In this document: piece after piece, positions 33,679 through 37,697 of the stretch | How the letters are laid out: each line of letters starts with the position of its first letter | How positions within the stretch are numbered: the first letter of the stretch is position 1 | Assembly: GCF_000379945.1 (NCBI RefSeq) | Contig: NZ_KB904132.1 | Location: 1 to 37,697 of the forward strand | DNA: 37,697 bases | DNA from: Porphyromonas macacae DSM 20710 = JCM 13914 | GTDB lineage: Bacteria; Bacteroidota; Bacteroidia; Bacteroidales; Porphyromonadaceae | Reading direction: 5' to 3' | Made by a program: the position numbers and the translations under genes | Notes under the pieces: generated by a model | Databases searched by the model: none | Seen by the model: the letters and a program-made list of their open reading frames with translations, nothing else | Told to the model about the DNA's origin: nothing

Positions 33679-34146
33679 ATGGCAAACAAACCTTTACAAT
33701 TCGTTCTTGTGGAACGTAAAATGAATTTTGGCGCAAACGCCGGGAAAATAGTACAAGTTGCTAAGCCTACGGGTAGGCATCGTGTTAGTTTCCGCAGTTT
33801 CTGCGAACGGGTGGCCAAATCCACCACATTTAACCGTCAGGAAGTAGAAGCCGTATTGAACTACGCTACAGAAATCGCACGTGATATTGTGGCGAATGGA
33901 GACATCGTAGAGTTCGGCGATTTAGGAACGCTCAACCCCTCATTCAAAAGTAAAGTCGTACCTAAAGGAGAGACTTTTAACGTGCAAAAACATATCGAAA
34001 AGCCCGTGGTTCGCCTCAGTCCGTCAAAGAAGTATTTTACGCTTACCGACGTGACCTACGAACAGACAACAGCCAAGCCCAAGAAAGGCACAAAGCCTTC
34101 TGTGCCAAAACCTAACGAGGACGAGGACCCGGTTGTGGGGATTTAA
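33679..34146 (+). CDS. HU-like DNA-binding protein (HU-HIG type)
   Basis: A 155-residue protein with an HU/IHF-type fold in the central part: RVSFRSFCERVAKSTTFNRQ, then NYATEIARDIVANGDIVEFG and DLGTLNPSFKSK (the beta-arm region), in the arrangement of the Bacteroidetes HU-HIG group. The C-terminal tail (about 125-155) is rich in lysine, proline and acid residues, KPKKGTKPSVPKPNEDEDP, and probably disordered. Such proteins bend or coat DNA, and many copies occur per genome in Bacteroidales. It follows a 392-nt gap with palindromic TCTTACGT repeats, which could be an autoregulatory site. The protease-like gene begins 99 nt downstream. Confidence 0.85.
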   Translation: MANKPLQFVLVERKMNFGANAGKIVQVAKPTGRHRVSFRSFCERVAKSTTFNRQEVEAVLNYATEIARDIVANGDIVEFGDLGTLNPSFKSKVVPKGETFNVQKHIEKPVVRLSPSKKYFTLTDVTYEQTTAKPKKGTKPSVPKPNEDEDPVVGI

Positions 34147-34245
34147 TCAATCCTGCAGAGCAATTGCCATCGGCAGTCGCTCTGCACAAATGACTTTAAA
34201 GAAAACGATATTTTACATACATATGAACAATAGGGAGGATACATA

Positions 34246-35517
34246 ATGAAAATGAAATGTATTTTATTGTCGATTTTATCTGTGGTCATTACAACAACGG
34301 CTTTTGCGCAGGACAGAGCTGAATGTGAACGGATTGCCGGCGTCGTGTTCGAGGCCGTCGGCAAACAAGACATGACACAAATCAAGCCCCACCTCTCGGA
34401 AAAGTTTGAAATATCAGGGCAAACCACACCGGTAGCGGAAAAAGTGCTCGAAATGTTGGTGGGCAACTTAGGAGGCATCAAAAGTTTTACCCTGACAGAG
34501 GCTCGTACGGATGCCACAGGTCTGACATTGAACTACGATGTGGAATATGAAAAAAAAGGGAAAAAACAGGCTTTTTTCGAGTTCAACGAAAAGAACAAGA
34601 TAAGAAGAATGGAATTGCTCAAAATCGAAGTAAAAACAGCAAAAACAGATCCTTCAAAAATTCAGTACAATCCGGAAAACGTAATAGAAATTCCGTTTAC
34701 AAGAATGGGAAGGCTGATTATCGTCAAGGCTTCTATCAATGGAATAGAAAAAGATTTCATACTGGATAGCGGTTCAGGGTTTACCATAATCAATTCGAAA
34801 TACATGGAAAAGGATACAACAACCGATGCAGGAACCAACAAGACTGTTTTAAGTTCTGCCAAAGGGGTGCACGATGAGAGTTTATCGGGGACTAATATCG
34901 TCAAAGCAAGTATTGACTTCTATGGAACCCGTGTCGATGAGCAAGATATGCTGACGCATGACATCTCCCATCTGGAAATTGACGGCAGACCTATTTACGG
35001 TCTGATAGGTCATGATTTGCTGAGAAAATACGATGTATTGTATGATTATGACAGGAAAGTTATTACGCTCATCAATCCTGACTATTTCGAAACATATCGA
35101 AAAGAGAAATTTTCGGGTCACCTTATCGAAACCGTTCCTCTCGAATGGCGAGGGCATATTCCGATTGTCTCTATCGAGATAGGCGGCAGTTATCGCAAGA
35201 TGGGTATCGATTGCGGAGCAACCGTTAATTTGTTGGATGTGGAACTTCTGCCTCAGATGAAGGGATATCTGAAGAAAATAAAGACAAGGGATTTGGGAGG
35301 AGCTTCCATAAATAAGAAAAATGTAACTCATGCTATACTCAAGAGGTTTTATGTAGGAACAACGCTGTACAAAAACACAGAAACGGTTTTTAGCAACATC
35401 GCTCATCTGAACAAAGATAAAGAGGTGAAACTCGACGGATTACTGGGGTATGAGTTCCTTTCGAAACGACCGACACTGCTGAGCTATCAGCGTAAAGAAC
35501 TACTGCTGATAAAATAG
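34246..35517 (+). CDS. Secreted retropepsin-like aspartyl protease (two lobes)
   Basis: A 423-residue protein with a signal peptide (about 1-22, cleaved after AFAQ or just before). An N-terminal domain (about 25-130) has no motif I recognise. Two retropepsin-like lobes follow. The first has DSGSG with D174 and a matching GLIGHDLL (252-259); the second has D322 in IDCGATVN and a late GLLGYEFL. Both lobes thus keep the catalytic Asp and the flap-side Gly-Leu-Ile/Leu-Gly, though the second is DCG, not DSG/DTG. It should act in the periplasm or at the surface, as one chain with two active-site halves. A GGGAGG sequence lies about 10 nt before the start. The substrate is unknown. Confidence 0.82.
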   Translation: MKMKCILLSILSVVITTTAFAQDRAECERIAGVVFEAVGKQDMTQIKPHLSEKFEISGQTTPVAEKVLEMLVGNLGGIKSFTLTEARTDATGLTLNYDVEYEKKGKKQAFFEFNEKNKIRRMELLKIEVKTAKTDPSKIQYNPENVIEIPFTRMGRLIIVKASINGIEKDFILDSGSGFTIINSKYMEKDTTTDAGTNKTVLSSAKGVHDESLSGTNIVKASIDFYGTRVDEQDMLTHDISHLEIDGRPIYGLIGHDLLRKYDVLYDYDRKVITLINPDYFETYRKEKFSGHLIETVPLEWRGHIPIVSIEIGGSYRKMGIDCGATVNLLDVELLPQMKGYLKKIKTRDLGGASINKKNVTHAILKRFYVGTTLYKNTETVFSNIAHLNKDKEVKLDGLLGYEFLSKRPTLLSYQRKELLLIK

Positions 35518-35628
35518 CCAAAAAAGAGCTTATATGACAATCGAATGGCTATTCAATTACACAATCTATGAATTTTGTCACCTGCAAACTTGCGGTAAAA
35601 CCATTGAAAGAGTAGAAATGGCTTTTTG

Positions 35629-35665
35629 TTACTTTTGAGCCGTTTCAACTCACTGTCAAAAGTAA
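35629..35665. repeat. Intergenic hairpin 1
   Basis: TTACTTTTGA (35629-35638) pairs perfectly with TCAAAAGTAA (35656-35665) around a 17-nt loop. With hairpin 2 it fills much of the gap after the protease gene. It is not followed by a T run. Confidence 0.5.
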
Positions 35666-35693
35666 TGAGGTGTTTTTCATCGAGGTTTCTTTG

Positions 35694-35733
35694 CTCCTTT
35701 CTTTGTCCGCCCGAAGCTCACGAAAGAAAGGAG
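35694..35733. repeat. Intergenic hairpin 2, abutting the MITE-like element
   Basis: CTCCTTTCTTT (35694-35704) pairs perfectly with AAAGAAAGGAG (35723-35733) around an 18-nt loop. Its last base is the first G of the MITE terminal repeat, so the element may have inserted exactly beside this structure. Hairpins of this composition look to me like ones common between genes in Bacteroidales, but I cannot check copy number. Confidence 0.5.
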
Positions 35734-35904
35734 GGGGTGTGTCAAAACATGGAATTGTGAGAAGTTTCCTTTTATATCGATAGTTACCACCCTTTCTAAT
35801 CAGATAAAACAATCGCTATCATTGAGTTTTTGGCTCTTTGATAGCGATTGTTCTTTAAAAATGATAGTTGATTTAGGGGAGAATGGAGTTTTGACACAGC
35901 CCCC
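35733..35904. mobile_element. MITE-like element, about 172 bp
   Basis: The ends are inverted repeats: GGGGG-TGTGTCAAAAC (35733-35748) against GTTTTGACACAGCCCCC (35888-35904), identical but for one missing C on the left. The right-hand repeat shares 15 bases with the end of the IS1182-like element at 37427. Inside, AACAATCGCTATCA (35808-35821) and TGATAGCGATTGTT (35839-35852) form a perfect 14-bp stem. No transposase frame is present, so it would be moved by the related IS. No target duplication could be made out. Confidence 0.65.
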
Positions 35905-35929
35905 TGAAAATTCATATATAAATGATAAA

Positions 35930-36220
35930 ATGAAGACAGAAGTAATAACTTTAATAGGTGTAATACTTACGTTTATTATTGGCTTGGTCAATATAATAGT
36001 AACTTTAAAACAGTCAAATAAAAATACATTTATCAACACAATAACAATTGCTCGAAAAGAGTATTTAATTGCACTTTGCAAAACGGTTGCTGAGTTTTGT
36101 ACAATGGCAATTACCGGAAATGAAAATAAGACGGAGCTAATAGGATTGTCATATCAATTAAAAATGTTTATGAATCCTGCTGGTTGTCCTGATTGTTGGG
36201 ATGGTGAAGCTTTAAAATGA
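35930..36220 (+). CDS. Small membrane protein, possibly the N-terminal part of a frameshifted gene
   Basis: A 96-residue frame with one N-terminal membrane helix (about 3-25, EVITLIGVILTFIIGLVNII) followed by a soluble segment, NTFINTITIARKEYLIALCK. The open frame extends upstream to 35822, but that part lies inside the MITE; the ATG at 35930 is the first after it and gives a sensible membrane anchor. The ending CPDCWDGEALK runs into the next frame through an ATGA overlap, and the bases 36211-36217 are a T TTA AAA slippery heptamer in the zero frame. The layout (anchor, then a conserved helical region, then an EW-containing helix in the next frame) resembles single-gene small membrane proteins I know in outline only. 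Function unknown. Confidence 0.6.
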   Translation: MKTEVITLIGVILTFIIGLVNIIVTLKQSNKNTFINTITIARKEYLIALCKTVAEFCTMAITGNENKTELIGLSYQLKMFMNPAGCPDCWDGEALK

Positions 36221-36420
36221 TCGATAAAATCATTCAAGCAGAAAATAATAAGGATGATGTTTATAAATTCTTGTCGTTGATGCAATCGCGGCTTGCACTT
36301 GAATGGCGGGGAATGACAGATGAGAGTAAACAAGGGAATATAAACGAGAAAAAACTACGGGAAAAATATTATTCGGAATTTTTAGAATATACAAAACAAA
36401 AAGACAATGGACAAGAATAG
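36217..36420 (+). CDS. Small helical protein, possibly the C-terminal part of the preceding gene
   Basis: A 67-residue, charged, helical frame (MIDKIIQAENNKDDVYKF onward) with RLALEWRGMTDESK in the middle. Its ATG overlaps the stop codon of the preceding frame (ATGA), so it is either translated by coupling or reached by a -1 shift on the slippery heptamer, which continues exactly into this ATG codon. It overlaps the start of the DinD gene by 14 nt. On its own it has no recognisable domain; read as the C-terminal half of the membrane protein it would make a single product of about 163 residues. Loss of one A from a run of five would produce the present arrangement. Confidence 0.5.
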   Translation: MIDKIIQAENNKDDVYKFLSLMQSRLALEWRGMTDESKQGNINEKKLREKYYSEFLEYTKQKDNGQE

Positions 36421-37276
36421 TATATTGCAATACAAATCTGCCTTTGACAGCATCGTTCGATACATAGAAAGCGATGATGCCAAAGAACAAATTGAGATAT
36501 GGTTTGCACGCGAATTGCAAACCATATTGGGCTATGCCCGTTGGGAGAATTTTCTCGTTGCCATACATCGGGCAGTCGCTTCGTGTAAGTCGCAGGGAAT
36601 CAATATAGATGACCATTTTCGTGAGGTCACGAAAATGGTAGAATTAGGTAGTGGTGCCAAGCGTGAAGTTTCTGATTTTATGCTTACTCGTTACGCTTGT
36701 TATCTCATTGCTCAAAACGGAGACCCAAAGAAAGAAGAAATAGCCTTCGCCCAAAGTTATTTTGCAGTACAAACACGAAAAGCAGAGTTGATAGAGGAAC
36801 GGCTAAACCTGTTTTCCCGATTGGAGACTCGGGATAAATTACGAGCAGCAGAAAAGCAATTATCTCAGAATATTTACGAACGAGGTGTTGACGATAAAGG
36901 TTTCGGGCGAATACGCTCCAAAGGCGACACGGTTCTTTTCGGAGGACATACCACAGAAGATATGAAGAGACGATTGAGCGTGAAATCCAACAGACCGTTA
37001 GCTGATTTTCTACCCACTCTTACCATCGCAGCCAAGAACCTCGCCACAGAAATGACGAATTACAACGTGGAGAACAAGGACCTACACGGAGAGCCATCCA
37101 TTACTCATGAACATATTCAGAACAATCAGAGTGTACGTGCCATGTTGGGAAATCGTGGTATCAAACCGGAAGAATTGCCACCAGCAGAAGACATCAAGAA
37201 GTTGGAGCGTAAAGTTACTCGAGATGAGAAGAAAATAGAACAAGCCTCGCAAAAACTTCCGAAGAACAAGAAATAA
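36407..37276 (+). CDS. dinD: DinD-family protein (DNA-damage-inducible protein D)
   Basis: A 289-residue protein closely following the E. coli DinD layout. The N-terminal BRO-like domain has IEIWFARELQTILGYARWENF; then come GINIDDHFREVTKMVELGSGAKR, SRYACYLIAQNGDP in the form TRYACYLIAQNGDPKK, and YFAVQTRKAEL. The C-terminal half carries LFGGHTTEDMKRRL, ITHEHIQNNQSVRAML and RGIKPEELPPAEDIKKLERKV (within the last 60 residues). In E. coli DinD is SOS-induced and restrains RecA after strand exchange starts. Here it follows two overlapping small frames, making a compact operon, and the gene after it is cut by an IS. No LexA-type site was recognised upstream. Confidence 0.88.
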   Translation: MDKNSILQYKSAFDSIVRYIESDDAKEQIEIWFARELQTILGYARWENFLVAIHRAVASCKSQGINIDDHFREVTKMVELGSGAKREVSDFMLTRYACYLIAQNGDPKKEEIAFAQSYFAVQTRKAELIEERLNLFSRLETRDKLRAAEKQLSQNIYERGVDDKGFGRIRSKGDTVLFGGHTTEDMKRRLSVKSNRPLADFLPTLTIAAKNLATEMTNYNVENKDLHGEPSITHEHIQNNQSVRAMLGNRGIKPEELPPAEDIKKLERKVTRDEKKIEQASQKLPKNKK

Positions 37277-37283
37277 AAACGAT

Positions 37284-37426
37284 ATGAATGAATTCATAAC
37301 AGCATTGTGTAGTAATGCAAGGAATGAACGAATCTCCGAAGAATATGACTTCTTCGGTAATTTGATAGGCGAATGGAACATCGTGTGGAACGACCATTTG
37401 GAAGATACCGAACCACGAAGGGTAAA
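37284..37426 (+). pseudogene. Small gene interrupted by the IS1182-like element
   Basis: The frame starts 7 nt after dinD and reads MNEFITALCSNARNERISEE, then FFGNLIGEWNIVWNDHLEDTEPRRVKG, about 47 residues in all. It runs straight into the IS end at 37427, after which the frame (LCQNEFWRSSF) is IS sequence. The GEWNIVW-DHL segment looks like the start of a small beta-rich protein family of the DUF1579 kind, which normally continues for another 100 or more residues. The rest should lie beyond the IS if the gene was cut by simple insertion. It may be a fourth member of the dinD operon. Confidence 0.6.
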
Positions 37427-37697
37427 GGGGCTGTGTCAAAATGAATTTTGGCGCAGCTCCTTTTAGTTTTGGTTTGTGGTTGGTTAAGCCACCGGTTTTA
37501 GCCTTTGAGGGATATTTTTGTGTTTTTCGAGGAGGTGGAAGCGCATGAGGCCGAGATTGAGGGTTGATATAGGTCTTTTGGGAGTGTTTTTCGCCTTTCG
37601 AGCAACCTTAGCACATAGTTTCTTCAGATTAAAGGCCATAGCTAGAAAGGCGAAGTCCATCTTGACCTGCTCTAAGCCCATATGTCTGAAACGCCGA
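37427..37697 (-). mobile_element. IS1182-like insertion sequence (partial, runs off the window)
   Basis: The left end is GGGGCTGTGTCAAAA (37427-37441), the same sequence as the right terminal repeat of the MITE-like element at 35888-35904. The first 34 bases of the IS fold into a hairpin (37427-37460). The transposase runs leftwards toward this end and its start lies outside the window. The element interrupts a small gene. Confidence 0.75.
37484..37697 (-). CDS. IS1182-family transposase, C-terminal part (partial)
   Basis: About 71 residues are visible, continuing past the right window edge. The frame reads RRFRHMGLEQVKMDFAFLAM and then AFNLKKLCAKVARKAKN, the hallmark end of IS1182-type DDE transposases (RRFRxxGLxKV... 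followed by NLxKL). The catalytic DDE residues are in the missing part. The internal ATG at 37681 is not the real start. A basic tail of about 40 residues (KNTPKRPISTLNLGLMRFHL onward) follows the core and ends in LKPVA, 43 nt inside the IS end. Confidence 0.82.
   Translation of the reverse strand, partial: RRFRHMGLEQVKMDFAFLAMAFNLKKLCAKVARKAKNTPKRPISTLNLGLMRFHLLEKHKNIPQRLKPVA

Noticed and set aside
35822-35929. Upstream extension of the small membrane protein to the ATG at 35822
   Set aside because: The extra 36 codons are MITE sequence, including its terminal repeat, so the ATG at 35930 is the more likely start.
1-37697. tRNA and rRNA genes
   Set aside because: No T-loop-like GGTTCGAATCC sequence or rRNA segment was noticed on either strand; a covariance-model scan (tRNAscan-SE, Infernal) would be decisive.

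Overview
The window reads as a chromosomal segment of a Bacteroidales bacterium, probably in or near the Porphyromonas/Parabacteroides/Tannerella part of the order. Reasons: the gene content (HU-like protein of the HU-HIG type, Bacteroidetes-type FtsX permease expansion, IS1182-like transposase), sparse Shine-Dalgarno sequences, and several perfect matches to the Bacteroidetes sigma-ABfrA -7 box TAnnTTTG ahead of housekeeping genes. I cannot name the species.

Layout. (1) 1-183: end of a probable transposase. (2) 286-3340, minus strand: rplU-rpmA with a structured leader and terminator, then serS and trxB. (3) 3755-21957, plus strand: a large tripartite export locus with a TolC-like outer membrane protein, an HlyD/MacA-like adaptor, five large FtsX/MacB-type permeases (called P1-P5 here), one LolD/MacB-like ATPase, and a sixth permease (P6) after a terminator-like gap. 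The six permeases fall into three paralogue pairs (P1/P6, P2/P3, P4/P5). The leader of this locus carries a sigma-54-like promoter (perfect -24 half, imperfect -12 half) with a palindromic, helically phased repeat array about 100 bp upstream, the arrangement expected for an NtrC-type activator. (4) 22239-25744, minus strand: fabD, pepD and a flippase-like membrane protein. (5) 26012-27739, minus strand: an AraC/GyrI-type regulator and a GNAT/YoaP acetyltransferase. (6) 27932-33255: rsmA on plus, then on minus queE/queD (queuosine precursor synthesis) and thrS-infC-rpmI-rplT. (7) 33679-35517, plus strand: HU-like DNA-binding protein preceded by short palindromic repeats, then a secreted two-lobed retropepsin-like protein.

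(8) 35518 to the end is accessory DNA. It holds two intergenic hairpins, a 172-bp MITE-like element, a compact operon (small membrane protein, overlapping second reading frame, DinD-family protein, start of another small protein), and an IS1182-like element entering from the right edge. The MITE ends match the end of that IS, and the IS has cut the last gene of the operon. The membrane-protein reading frame runs into its neighbour at a T TTA AAA slippery heptamer, so the two may be one protein made by -1 frameshifting or one gene broken by loss of a single A.

The two places most worth pursuing are the six-permease/one-ATPase export locus with its sigma-54-like control region, and the DinD-membrane-protein module between two related mobile elements. 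No tRNA, rRNA or CRISPR array was recognised.
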